Origin: JBBRNH01 sp038230415
GTDB taxonomy: Bacteria; Bacteroidota; Bacteroidia; Cytophagales; Spirosomataceae
NCBI GenBank assembly: GCA_038230415.1
Contig: JBBRNH010000015.1
Location: 12,155-76,154, forward strand
Direction of reading: 5' to 3'
DNA length: 64,000 nt
The notes under the pieces were generated by a model, which saw nothing but the letters and a program-made list of their open reading frames with translations, was not told the origin of the DNA and ran no database searches. The stretch's first letter is position 1; every line of letters starts with the position of its first letter. The translations under genes and the position numbers were made by a program. Positions 14,807 through 23,840 of the stretch are shown here, in pieces.

Positions 14807-16683
14807 TCAGGCGGTAGCACGGCTAAAAATATCAGGTAACTATCCACCAGAAAGCCTTCGTAGCCATTGGGTTCGCCCTGCCAGTTTTTCCAGTCGTTAG
14901 ACATTCCATTTGGCCCCAGCCCCTCAAAGCCGCGCTTGTTCATGCTGTCCAGTATAGGTAGCAAGATAGCGTTGGCCTCGGCGGTACGGCCCAATTTTTG
15001 GAGGGCGGCAATGGTGAAATACGCAAAACAGGCTGTGGCTCCGCCGTTTTCATAAACTTGAAAGCCCGTCACGCCATCCTCAGAATAGCCCCAACGCGCC
15101 TGCTTCTCAGGATAATCGGCCTTATTGACCGATACCAGATTGCCCGGCAAGCCCAGCCCGAAGTTTGTGAAACCAACCGCTTTTATCTTGGCTAAGATAG
15201 TGTCCATCAGCCTATTGCCATGCTCATCGCTCACTAAACCGTATAACACGGCCATGCTGTTGACGAACGTAAAGTAGTAATCATGAAGCTGCCCGTCGGC
15301 ACTGCGCCAGCCCGCCAGCACGCCCGTTTTTGGGTTATAAAAGGCTGGGTAATAGGCGGCTTTGAGTTTGTCGGCCCACGCCCGGTAGGTGCGTGCGTCG
15401 AGTGGGCGGTTAAGCTGGGTGGCTACGTCGGCAAAGAGCCGGGTGGCGCGGTAGGTGAGGGCGTTGGCGTAGGCATCTTCGTGGCCGAAGCCGATGGTGT
15501 CCCACCAGTTGGCGGGGCGTTGGCGTTGGGTGTTGCCCGTCCAGCTACCCGAATTGCCACTCTCCTGAAACTTAACCAAGCCGTTGCCCGTCGTGTCGCG
15601 TTGCCATAACTCGGTCAGCCAGCCACCGATACCCGCATAGTGCTGGTCGGCCCAGGCTGCATCATGCGTGGTAAGGATATATTGGCAGGCTGCAATCACC
15701 AGCGATGGCAGCGAATCCAGGTGGTTATACGGCAGTTCTCCACCCAGAATATCGGCGTGGGCCAGGTCGGGGTCTTCTTTATTAAAGCCGGTTAGCCCGT
15801 ATGCTTTTTTGCCACGCAGATATTCGTCCAGCGTGGTCTGAATCAGATTCATCGCAGTCAGGCCATCGGCTAAGGGTGGCGTGTGCCGGGCCAGTTCGGC
15901 ATATTTGTAGAGCGTAAAGGCGCAGGCATCGCTCGACGAATTGTTAGCCAGCATCCGCAGTCGGGGATTTAGCTGGAAAATATTGATGAAGTTCCGTTTC
16001 ACCCCGTCGTAGCGTGGGTCGGTTTGCTGGGCCGGAGTCAGCGCGGGATAAATCGTTGCGATGTCGAGCTGGTAGCTGACCGTTGGCCGGGTTTGGGTAG
16101 CCGCCAGAAACTGCAACCGGACGTAAGGCTGCGTCACAAACCGGCGGGCATCGTAGGCAACGCCCCCTGCCGGCGGCCCCGTAATCCGTACCGACCCCAT
16201 GCCCGGCAGGTGCAGCACGGCGGGTAACTGCACCTGTTGGCTCGCGGCCACCAGCAAGCCGAGCAGCGTAGCGTGGTTCTGTTTCTGGTCAAAAACCAAC
16301 TCCAGCGGCTCGTTGCCCCCGGCCACATACCGACTGGTGATGGTCAGACTTTTCTCGCCAAAACTAAATTCCCAAACGGGCGTTTGGTCTCCGTTCTGCA
16401 ACCGATACGCCACGCGGGTCGGTGTGGCCGTGGCCCGATACCGTAGCAACGACGTAATCCGGTACGGAAACAGCGGGTTGAGCGTGGTTTCCTGATGCCC
16501 CAGCGAATCAACCGAAAAGGTGCCGAAGGCGGGTTCGCCGGGGTTCAGCCCTATTTTATAATACGGCGTTTGAAACACAAAGTCGGTGTCGGCTCCGGCT
16601 GCCGACGTGCGGGAAAGCAAGCCGAGACCCAGGCCGGTCAGCACCGAGTTTTTAAGAAAATGACGACGGGTTAAACCGAACAT
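14803..16683 (-). CDS. Tat-exported six-hairpin glycosidase-like protein
   Basis: From the ATG at 16681-16683 the product is about 626 residues and begins with a twin-arginine signal (LTRRHFLKNSVLTGLGLGLL). An N-terminal beta-sandwich of about 230 residues precedes an (alpha/alpha) toroid region with acidic candidate residues in GFNKEDPDLAHADILGGELPYNHLDS, NWWDTIGFGHEDAYANALTY and GYSEDGVTGFQVYENGG. This matches the general plan of six-hairpin glycosidases (families such as GH15, GH63 and GH78), but I cannot place it in one family. It is the last large gene of the ECF-FecR-SusC-SusD cluster, implying hydrolysis of the imported oligosaccharide in the periplasm. Confidence 0.65.
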   Translation of the reverse strand: MFGLTRRHFLKNSVLTGLGLGLLSRTSAAGADTDFVFQTPYYKIGLNPGEPAFGTFSVDSLGHQETTLNPLFPYRITSLLRYRATATPTRVAYRLQNGDQTPVWEFSFGEKSLTITSRYVAGGNEPLELVFDQKQNHATLLGLLVAASQQVQLPAVLHLPGMGSVRITGPPAGGVAYDARRFVTQPYVRLQFLAATQTRPTVSYQLDIATIYPALTPAQQTDPRYDGVKRNFINIFQLNPRLRMLANNSSSDACAFTLYKYAELARHTPPLADGLTAMNLIQTTLDEYLRGKKAYGLTGFNKEDPDLAHADILGGELPYNHLDSLPSLVIAACQYILTTHDAAWADQHYAGIGGWLTELWQRDTTGNGLVKFQESGNSGSWTGNTQRQRPANWWDTIGFGHEDAYANALTYRATRLFADVATQLNRPLDARTYRAWADKLKAAYYPAFYNPKTGVLAGWRSADGQLHDYYFTFVNSMAVLYGLVSDEHGNRLMDTILAKIKAVGFTNFGLGLPGNLVSVNKADYPEKQARWGYSEDGVTGFQVYENGGATACFAYFTIAALQKLGRTAEANAILLPILDSMNKRGFEGLGPNGMSNDWKNWQGEPNGYEGFLVDSYLIFLAVLPPD

Positions 16684-16779
16684 AAGTAGTTGATAATAAA
16701 GAGTTGATGTCAAGAAAAAAAAGCTGACACGTAAGTACGTGCAGCTTTCTGTACTTTAACCTATGATGCAAAATGCTGC

Positions 16780-18291
16780 TTAATTCAACAGACTGTTGAT
16801 CTGCTTTTCGCGGTACGGAATCGGGGCAAGCAATTTGGTGCCGATGTCGGTGTAGGCGCGGGCCTGAATGTTAGAATACAAGCCTTTCAGGGTCGCGCCG
16901 TGCGCTGTGAGCACCTCCACCGCCTTGCCCGTGCGGACTAAATCCAGATACCGTTTGTTCTCGAAGGCCAGCTCAAGCCGCCGGTCGCGGGCGATGGCAT
17001 CCCGCAGTTGTACCTGACTCGTTTGGGTAGTAGGAGCCAGCCCCGCCCGCGTCCGCACCTGATTCAGCAGCGTGACGGCTTCGCCCGTTTTGCTCTGCTC
17101 GTTCAGGCTTTCGGCCAGCAGCAGCAGCGCGTCGGCGTAGCGGTAAATCGGCCAGTTGTCGTCGGTGTTGCGGATCTGGCTGTGGGCGTGCAGGTATTTT
17201 TTGACAAACGGCTTGGCAACGATCCCCGTTTTGGGCGTGTATCCCACAATGCTCACCACGCCCGTCGGCGTAAAATTACCGATTACACCCGTACCCTCTA
17301 CCAGCCCGATTGACGCATCTAAGCGTTTGTCGCCTTTTTCGTAGGCCGCAATCATTTCGGCGGTCGGTACGTTCCAGCCTGCTTCCGACACGTTGCCGTC
17401 CACACCGGTGATGGGCTTTGTGGTGGTCGAGGCCGGGATAAACCAGTAGGTGAAGTCGCTGCCCTGCCCCTGATTTCCCTGCTGAAACTGCACCTCAAAA
17501 ATAGACTCGGTGCTGTTTTTATTAGCCGGGCTGAACACCGATGCGTAGTCGGGCAGGAGCGTGTAGCCCATCTGCGCCACCGTCCGAAGCAGGGTTTCGG
17601 CCCCGGCGTAGTCTTTCCTGACCATATACACGTGGGCCAGCAGCATGGCCGCCGAGCCTTTGGTGGCGCGTCCCGTCTGTGGAAACTTCGGCACGGGCAA
17701 CTTGCTCACCGCGTCCTGCGCGTCGGCGATGATGATTTTGTAGATGTCCTCGACCGACGATTTGCCCAGATACGACTCACCCGGCGCACTGATTTCGGAC
17801 AGATACAGCGGCACACTGCCGTAATACTGCACCAGATCGAAGTAGAACAAGGCCCGCAGAAACCTGGCTTCTCCCGTTATCGGGCCGGTTACGTCGGCTT
17901 TCAGGCCCGCGCCAGGCAAGCGGTTCAGCACGATGTTGGCTCGGGCAATACCCAGATAATCAGCGTAGTACTTGTCGTTGGTGTGCTGGTTCTGGTCGTT
18001 GTCGGTGAAGTCGGCAAGCTGCTCTTTAAGTTCGGGCGTGCCGCGCAAAGCCCCGTTATACTCGTAGTGGGTGTTGTCGGAGCGCATTTCGCCCATCAGC
18101 CAGCTACTGATGCCGGTCAGGGCCGGGCGGGTGACCTGATACGCCCCCGTCAGAGCCTGATCAAAGTCGGCCCCGGATTGATAGAACGTGCTGGCCGTGA
18201 CCGACCCCTGGGGCGGCAGGTTCAGAAAGTCGCTCGTGCAGGCCGTTGTCAGTGCCGCCAGCCCAAGCAGCAGGGTATGTTTGATTGTCAT
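16780..18291 (-). CDS. SusD/RagB-family outer-membrane glycan-binding lipoprotein
   Basis: SusD-like lipoproteins form the lid on a SusC transporter and capture oligosaccharides. The 503-residue product starts with a lipoprotein signal (LLLGLAALTTAC, lipidated Cys near residue 18) and has the N-terminal SusD segment (FLNLPPQGSVTASTFYQSGADFDQALTGAYQV). The tetratricopeptide-like core and the C-terminal RagB region (YRYADALLLLAESLNEQ, LLNQVRTRAGL, AIARDRRLELAFENKRYLDLVRTGKA) are typical. It follows the SusC gene by 20 nt, so the two are one transcription unit. Confidence 0.93.
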   Translation of the reverse strand: MTIKHTLLLGLAALTTACTSDFLNLPPQGSVTASTFYQSGADFDQALTGAYQVTRPALTGISSWLMGEMRSDNTHYEYNGALRGTPELKEQLADFTDNDQNQHTNDKYYADYLGIARANIVLNRLPGAGLKADVTGPITGEARFLRALFYFDLVQYYGSVPLYLSEISAPGESYLGKSSVEDIYKIIIADAQDAVSKLPVPKFPQTGRATKGSAAMLLAHVYMVRKDYAGAETLLRTVAQMGYTLLPDYASVFSPANKNSTESIFEVQFQQGNQGQGSDFTYWFIPASTTTKPITGVDGNVSEAGWNVPTAEMIAAYEKGDKRLDASIGLVEGTGVIGNFTPTGVVSIVGYTPKTGIVAKPFVKKYLHAHSQIRNTDDNWPIYRYADALLLLAESLNEQSKTGEAVTLLNQVRTRAGLAPTTQTSQVQLRDAIARDRRLELAFENKRYLDLVRTGKAVEVLTAHGATLKGLYSNIQARAYTDIGTKLLAPIPYREKQINSLLN

Positions 18292-18311
18292 GGTTTTGAT
18301 TGGCTACCGGG

Positions 18312-21300
18312 TTAAAAATTTAGGTTCAGGCCCACCGAGTACGTCCGGGGAATGGGGTAAGCGGCAATATCAACTCCCTGGGCCAGGCCGTTGAGTCCGT
18401 TTATGCTGGCTTCGGGGTTGTTGCCGTTGTAGCTGCTCAATACCAACGCCTGCTGGATACTGATATAGGCCCGCGCCCGGCTGAAATACTGGCTTTTGCC
18501 GGGCAGGGTGTAGCCGAGCGTGATGTTTTTGACGGTTGCGTAATTATTGTTGAACACCTGATGGCTGTTGTTGAGCCGGGCCAGGGGCGTAGTGCCGTCT
18601 TTGGTGCGCGGGATGGTGCCGTTGCCCGGATTTTCGGGCGACCGCCAGCGGTCTTTGATGTACCGTTGCAGGTTAAAAACGCCGTCTAAGTTCTCCGTAA
18701 GCTGCAACTCGCCGTTCAGGATTTTGCCCCCTACCGCACCGGACAGAATCACGCTGAGATCAAAATTCTTGTAGGTCAGGTTGTTGGTCAGGCCGAAAAT
18801 AAACGTCGGGTTCGGGTTGCCGATGAGGGTCTGGTCGTTGGCATCGATCTTACCATCGCCGTTCACGTCGCGGTGTTTTACCGTACCCACCTCAGACGAT
18901 GCTTCTTTGGGCGAGCGATCAAACTCTTCCTGGGTCATGTAAACCCCCAGAAAATCGTAGCCGTACAATTGCCCAATCGGACTGCCGACCTGCGTGCGGT
19001 TGTAGCCGGCGGTGATGGGCGTATCGTTGGTGCCGAGTTTGTCAACCCGGTTGCGGTTAAAGGAGATATTAAAATTGGTGTTCCATTTGAGCGCACCCGT
19101 AGTGTTGCGCGAACTGACGGCCACCTCATGCCCCCAGAAACTGAACTGCCCCACGTTGGATTGCACATTGGCGTAGCCCGATGCCAGCGGCACATCAATC
19201 TGATACAGCAGTCCGTTGGTCTGTTTGCTGTAGTAATCGTAGGTGACAGCCAGCCGGTCGTTGAGCAGCGAGAAATCAGTGCCGATGTTCAACTGTTTCG
19301 AGGTTTCCCAGGTCAGGTTGGGGTTGCCCAAAGACGTTGACGGTGACCGTCCCTGCGCCACACTGCCCCCGAACACATAGTTGGTTGTGTTCAGATTAGA
19401 ATACTGGGTGTAGTTGCCGATGTTGTTGTTGCCCACCATACCATAACTGGCCCGCACTTTCAGGTAATTCACCACTGACTGCGATTTAAAGAACGCTTCG
19501 TCAGACGCTAACCAGCCCACCGACACCGACGGAAACACGCCGTAGCGTTTGTTGGCCCCGAAACGGCTCGACCCATCCTGCCGGAGCGAGGCCTGCACCA
19601 GATACTTGCCCATATAGTCGTAATTGACCCGGCCCAGCACCGATAGCAGCGACCACTCGTTGGTGTTGCTGCCGCCGTTTTTGGTCGTGGCCGCGTCGAG
19701 CCACCGCACTTTATCATCCGGGAAACCAAAGCCCGTCAGATTGCCGAACTCCTGGGTGTATTTCTGGGCCGTGTAGCCTGCCAGCGCGTTGATCCGGTGG
19801 TTGCCCAGCGTCTTTTGGTACGAGAGCGTGTTTTCGGTTAGCCAGGAGTAGTAGGTATTGCTGTTGTATTCTGAGTAAGGCGATGACATTGGGGGTGCCT
19901 CAAAAATATTCCCGCCCGCTTCTGCCGGCACAAACCGCTTGGTACTACTGTTTTCTAAATCAACGCTGGCCGTGGTTTTGAACGTGAATCCATTCAGGAA
20001 ACTGACCTCGGCAAATGCCCCCGACAGCAGCCGCAGCGAACCCCGGCGGTTTTGCCGATCCCGCGCCACCCGCACCCAGTTGGGCGTTTTGAACTGAAAC
20101 GGAATCCCGGCTACGTCCTGCGCCAGCACCACTTTCAGCGAGCCATCGGCGTTATAAGGCGATACAATGGGAGCCGCTGTTAAGGCTGAACTCAGATTAT
20201 TGAACGCTCCCAAGTAGCCATCGGCGAAGAAGAACGACCCGGCAATGTTGTCGATGCTGTTGTTGACCACCTGATAGGCCGGGGCGATGTTGAGGCCGAC
20301 CCGCACGTTTTTGCTGACCTGAAACTCGTTGTTGGCCCGCAGCGAATACCGTTCGTAGGACGTTCCTTCTACCACGCCCTGCTGCTTGAAATACCCGGCT
20401 ACGATAGCCGAACTGAACTTGTCTTTGGCCGTATTGATAGACAGGCTGTAGTTCATCACCGGGGCCGCCCGAAACATCACGTCGTACCAATTGGTGGTCT
20501 GATACCGGGCCGGGTCGCCGTACTGCGGAATCGTGCCTTTGTAGTTTTCGTACTTGACCTTGTCGTCGTAATATTCCTTCTGAAACTGCACAAACTCCTG
20601 GGCGTTCATCAGGCCGGGCCGTCCGCGTTGTGGCACCTGCTGCACGCCGTAGTTGGCATTGAACTGAACCGTAGTCTGACCGGGTTTGGCGTGTTTGGTC
20701 GTAATCAGAATCACGCCGTTGGCCGCCCGCGAGCCATACAGAGCCGAGGCCGAGGCATCTTTCAGCACCGAAAACGTTTCGATTTCGTCGGGGTTGATAT
20801 TGGTAATGTCGCCCACAATCGGGAACCCGTCCACCACAAACAGGGGTGCGTTACCGGCGTTGATCGAAGCCGCCCCCCGGATTCTGAAACTGAGCGGATT
20901 GCCGGGGCTGCCCGCCGTTTGGTCCACCTGCACCCCGGCAATGCGGCCCTGCAATTGCTGGGCAAACTGACCCACCGGCTGGTCGGCCAGCCCTTTGGTG
21001 TCGAGCGTCACGATTGACCCCGTGATGTCGCGTTTGGCCTGGGTGCCGTAGCCAACAACCACAATTTCTTCCAGACTGCGGTTGTCCACAACAAGCGACA
21101 CGTTGACAACGGACTGCGTGGTAATCGGAATTTCCTGCCGGATATACCCTACCGAACTGAACACGAGCGTAGCCGGGCCGTCGGGCAGGGTGAGCCGGTA
21201 GTTTCCGTCGGCATCGGTGGTGGTGCCGCGTGTGCTGCCTTTGATGGTTACGTTGGCACCGGGCAGGCCACCGCCTTTTTCGTCTCTGACGCGGCCCGTG

Positions 21301-21713
21301 ATAACCTGTTCGGCGGGCGGCACGGCGGGTTCCAGCATTGTACTGTTGCTCACGGGGCGGGTCGGTTCAAGGCGGGAGAACACAATCTGCCGTCCGGTGG
21401 CCTGAAACCGGATGCTGAGTGGTGTCAGTAACCGGAGCAGCACGTCTTCGAGCCGTTCGTTCTGGGCCGCGATAGACACTTTCTGCTCCAGCCGGATCAC
21501 TTTGGAGTTAAACACAAACTTCACCTGCGCCACCCGACTCAGTTGGGTCAGTGCGTCTTTGAGGGGTGTCTGCGTCAGATTGACGTTCACCCGGCGGTCG
21601 AGGAGTTCCTGGGCGTTCACGTCGGCTGCGAAGCTGAGTGAAGCAAACAGGACAGCCATAAAAATCTGAACGACAGTGATTTTCACGAGCGCAGTCAGTA
21701 ATGATTTTTTCAT
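18312..21713 (-). CDS. SusC/RagA-family TonB-linked outer-membrane transporter with STN domain
   Basis: This 1133-residue protein is a SusC-type TonB-dependent importer. Order of parts: signal peptide (1 to about 35), secretin/TonB N-terminal STN domain (about 40-110, VNVNLTQTPLKDALTQLSRVAQVKFVF), carboxypeptidase-regulatory-like domain (GRVRDEKGGGLPGANVTIKG), plug domain with the SusC landmarks VVVGYGTQ and LQGRIAGVQV, and a 22-strand barrel ending YPIPRTYSVGLNLNF. The STN domain is the part that normally signals to a FecR/ECF pair, and such a pair is encoded directly upstream. Confidence 0.95.
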   Translation of the reverse strand: MKKSLLTALVKITVVQIFMAVLFASLSFAADVNAQELLDRRVNVNLTQTPLKDALTQLSRVAQVKFVFNSKVIRLEQKVSIAAQNERLEDVLLRLLTPLSIRFQATGRQIVFSRLEPTRPVSNSTMLEPAVPPAEQVITGRVRDEKGGGLPGANVTIKGSTRGTTTDADGNYRLTLPDGPATLVFSSVGYIRQEIPITTQSVVNVSLVVDNRSLEEIVVVGYGTQAKRDITGSIVTLDTKGLADQPVGQFAQQLQGRIAGVQVDQTAGSPGNPLSFRIRGAASINAGNAPLFVVDGFPIVGDITNINPDEIETFSVLKDASASALYGSRAANGVILITTKHAKPGQTTVQFNANYGVQQVPQRGRPGLMNAQEFVQFQKEYYDDKVKYENYKGTIPQYGDPARYQTTNWYDVMFRAAPVMNYSLSINTAKDKFSSAIVAGYFKQQGVVEGTSYERYSLRANNEFQVSKNVRVGLNIAPAYQVVNNSIDNIAGSFFFADGYLGAFNNLSSALTAAPIVSPYNADGSLKVVLAQDVAGIPFQFKTPNWVRVARDRQNRRGSLRLLSGAFAEVSFLNGFTFKTTASVDLENSSTKRFVPAEAGGNIFEAPPMSSPYSEYNSNTYYSWLTENTLSYQKTLGNHRINALAGYTAQKYTQEFGNLTGFGFPDDKVRWLDAATTKNGGSNTNEWSLLSVLGRVNYDYMGKYLVQASLRQDGSSRFGANKRYGVFPSVSVGWLASDEAFFKSQSVVNYLKVRASYGMVGNNNIGNYTQYSNLNTTNYVFGGSVAQGRSPSTSLGNPNLTWETSKQLNIGTDFSLLNDRLAVTYDYYSKQTNGLLYQIDVPLASGYANVQSNVGQFSFWGHEVAVSSRNTTGALKWNTNFNISFNRNRVDKLGTNDTPITAGYNRTQVGSPIGQLYGYDFLGVYMTQEEFDRSPKEASSEVGTVKHRDVNGDGKIDANDQTLIGNPNPTFIFGLTNNLTYKNFDLSVILSGAVGGKILNGELQLTENLDGVFNLQRYIKDRWRSPENPGNGTIPRTKDGTTPLARLNNSHQVFNNNYATVKNITLGYTLPGKSQYFSRARAYISIQQALVLSSYNGNNPEASINGLNGLAQGVDIAAYPIPRTYSVGLNLNF

Positions 21714-21813
21714 TAGATTTAGGCGTTTTTGTACATTGATAAGACAAAAGCAATCCCCTCATCCGCAAAAACGGATGCTTCGTTCCAAGTCGAAAAAAGG
21801 GGTAATTCCGGGA

Positions 21814-21847
21814 GCCGATCCTGCCTGGCCGCAGGGTCGGCTTTTTT
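21814..21847 (+). terminator. Plus-strand-facing terminator between fecR-like and susC-like genes
   Basis: GCCGATCCTGC (21814-21824) pairs with GCAGGGTCGGC (21831-21841; one G-U) around CTGGCC and is followed by T6 on the plus strand. All genes here lie on the minus strand, on which the hairpin is preceded by A6 and lacks a T-tail. It would therefore stop transcription running antisense to the operon. Confidence 0.55.
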
Positions 21848-21922
21848 GTTCAGCGAAGCCGTGTCGCCGTTACGTAGTTCATCAGAGCGGGTTTAAAAGT
21901 TTGAGTAAGGGTCATTTAGTTC

Positions 21923-23020
21923 TTAGCATCCTTTGGCATAAATTACCACCCGACCGTCCACGATTTCGTACTTGGCCCCGATGCCGAGACACACAATACG
22001 GAGTTTGTCAGACAGGTTTTCGTCGGTCAGCGAAGCCGTCAGGGCGCAATCGGTCAGTACCTCGGCCTCGTACACAATGTCGATGCCGTAAGCCTGTTCG
22101 AGCCGCCGGAAAACCTCGTTCACCGGGGTCTCGTCGAACTCAAAATCACTGGCTTTCATTCGCGTATCCACCAACACCGGCTGCTCAACCAGCGTTTTTC
22201 GGAATTGATGGTCGGCCACCGAAAAATCGGCCTGTTGGTTGGGCAGCAGTAACAACCCGCTCCCGCCCGACCGCTGGCCCACCTGCCGGCTGTATTCCTG
22301 CCGGGCATAAACCGAGACCTTGCCCGTCCGCACGGCCACGCTGACGGGTTGCCCGTCGTAGGCCACAACCCGAAAACTCGTTCCCAGCACCCGCGTCACC
22401 ACCGCATCGGTATAGACCGCAAAGGGTTTAGCCGGATTCCGTACCACCTCAAAAAACGCTTCGCCGGTCAGCATCACCTCGCGGCTCGAATCGCTGAACA
22501 CCGCCGGGTAGCTAATCCGGGAGCGGGGCGAAAGCGTCACGTGGCTGCCATCGGGTAGGGACAACCGCAGCGGCACCTGCCCCGAATTGGTCTGCTGCCT
22601 GACGTTTTGGATGCCCAGCACCGGGCCGGTCAGTTGGTCGGCTAATTGGTCGGTTGCGGGTTGCTGCTGCCACCACCAGCCCAGCCCGACGATCAGCACC
22701 ACCGAGGCCGCAGCCGCCAGCCACCGCAGGCTCTGGCCGCTTGCCCAGAGTGGCCGCACGATGGTTGTGCTGGCGGGCTGGAGTTGCGCCAGCATCTGCT
22801 CCACCGCCAGCCGAATCTGCTCGTCGGAGGCTGTGGGCTGCTCCGTGTGCAGACTCAGCACAAGCTGCCGGGCCTGTTGCAGGTCGCGGTTTTTGTCGGG
22901 ATGCCCGGCCAGCCACTGCTGCCAAAACAGGTCGCTCTCGCGGGTGGGCCGCCGAACCCATTCCTGGAATCCGGGGTCGAACACAAATTCTTCGGCGGCA
23001 AACGCGGTGTAATCAGGCAT
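21923..23020 (-). CDS. FecR-family anti-sigma factor
   Basis: FecR-type proteins sit in the inner membrane, bind their ECF sigma factor in the cytoplasm, and receive a signal from the STN domain of the outer-membrane transporter. From the ATG at 23018-23020 (MPDYTAFAAEEFVFDPGFQEWV, the normal family opening) the product is 365 residues; an ATG at 23050 is possible. One membrane helix occupies about residues 95-115 (WLAAAASVVLIVGLGWWW). The periplasmic FecR domain follows (SLPDGSHVTLSPRSRISYP, LTGEAFFEVVRNPAKPFAVYTD, VLGTSFRVVAYDG), then a C-terminal STN-like DUF4974 domain (FDETPVNEVFRRLEQAYGIDIVYE). Confidence 0.92.
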   Translation of the reverse strand: MPDYTAFAAEEFVFDPGFQEWVRRPTRESDLFWQQWLAGHPDKNRDLQQARQLVLSLHTEQPTASDEQIRLAVEQMLAQLQPASTTIVRPLWASGQSLRWLAAAASVVLIVGLGWWWQQQPATDQLADQLTGPVLGIQNVRQQTNSGQVPLRLSLPDGSHVTLSPRSRISYPAVFSDSSREVMLTGEAFFEVVRNPAKPFAVYTDAVVTRVLGTSFRVVAYDGQPVSVAVRTGKVSVYARQEYSRQVGQRSGGSGLLLLPNQQADFSVADHQFRKTLVEQPVLVDTRMKASDFEFDETPVNEVFRRLEQAYGIDIVYEAEVLTDCALTASLTDENLSDKLRIVCLGIGAKYEIVDGRVVIYAKGC

Positions 23021-23108
23021 ACGAGGGGCTTTCAACGACTGATAGGACAATCGGCGCGTGGGTTACTGGTTTTTTAGCAGAAATTTTTAAACAAAAGAAG
23101 TATCCGGC

Positions 23109-23714
23109 TCAGACCGAGAGCGTGAGGAGGAGACCAACCCAGAAGATTTCGGATTTAATCTGTTGCCGCAGTAACCGGAAGGCTTCCTGAAACAGATTGG
23201 AAACCGACTGCTCAGAGATAGACATGATGCCGGCGATGGCCGTCCGGTCCAGATTTTCGTAGAACCGCAGATAGACCGCTTCTTTGGCCCGGCGCGGAAG
23301 CTGGTTGAGTAACTGATTGATCTGGCTGACGGTGTGGCGGGTTTGTTCTTCGTCAATCAGTTGCTCTTCAACGGTGAAGGCCACGTCGAACGCGCTCATG
23401 TCATCGTCTGCCGGGCGGAAACTGATTCGTTGATTGCGGAGGGCTTCCTGATGAATCAACCGGCGCAACACGGTCATGAGGTAGGGTTTGACCTGCGGGG
23501 CGGTGAGTTGGCTGAGGCTGCGCCGACGGTTCCAGAGTTCGACAAACACGTCCTGAATACAGTCGCGGAGCAGGTCGGGGTTGCGGCTGAACTTGGTTCC
23601 GTATTTCAGCAGTGCGTTGTAGTGCCGGGTCATCAGGCGACCAAGCGCGTCGGGGTCACCTTCCTGAAAAGACAGCCACAGCACATTATCATCGAGTTCA
23701 TTGCTGTTATCCAT
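23109..23714 (-). CDS. ECF RNA polymerase sigma factor (Bacteroidota sigma-70 family)
   Basis: An extracytoplasmic-function sigma factor that probably activates the downstream SusC/SusD operon. From the ATG at 23712-23714 the product is 201 residues with sigma-2 (about 20-85; YGTKFSRNPDLLRDCIQDVFVELWNRR) and sigma-4 (about 130-190; LPRRAKEAVYLRFYENLDRTAIAGIM, SISEQSVSNLFQEAFRLLRQ). I chose this start because a rare clear Shine-Dalgarno, GGAGG (23723-23727, minus strand), lies 8 nt upstream. The C-terminus ends in a short hydrophobic stretch (FWVGLLLTLSV), common in this subfamily. Confidence 0.92.
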   Translation of the reverse strand: MDNSNELDDNVLWLSFQEGDPDALGRLMTRHYNALLKYGTKFSRNPDLLRDCIQDVFVELWNRRRSLSQLTAPQVKPYLMTVLRRLIHQEALRNQRISFRPADDDMSAFDVAFTVEEQLIDEEQTRHTVSQINQLLNQLPRRAKEAVYLRFYENLDRTAIAGIMSISEQSVSNLFQEAFRLLRQQIKSEIFWVGLLLTLSV

Positions 23715-23739
23715 CCGAAACACCTCCGTTGCTGGTCAG

Positions 23740-23771
23740 CAAATATAGGTTTATCGCAATAAATTCATCAA
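23740..23771 (-). promoter_or_regulatory. Predicted promoter of the ECF sigma gene
   Basis: On the minus strand TTG (23769-23771), a 21-nt spacer and TATATTTG (23740-23747) match the Bacteroidota housekeeping promoter. The start of transcription would be near 23734, about 20 nt before the chosen ATG. A housekeeping promoter here fits a constitutively made sigma factor that is held inactive by FecR. Confidence 0.6.
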
Positions 23772-23840
23772 TAATTATAAAAACGGTTGTCTTTGTGTTC
23801 AATCCACTGAGAAACAGGCTAAACACCCGTGCTGTTATGG

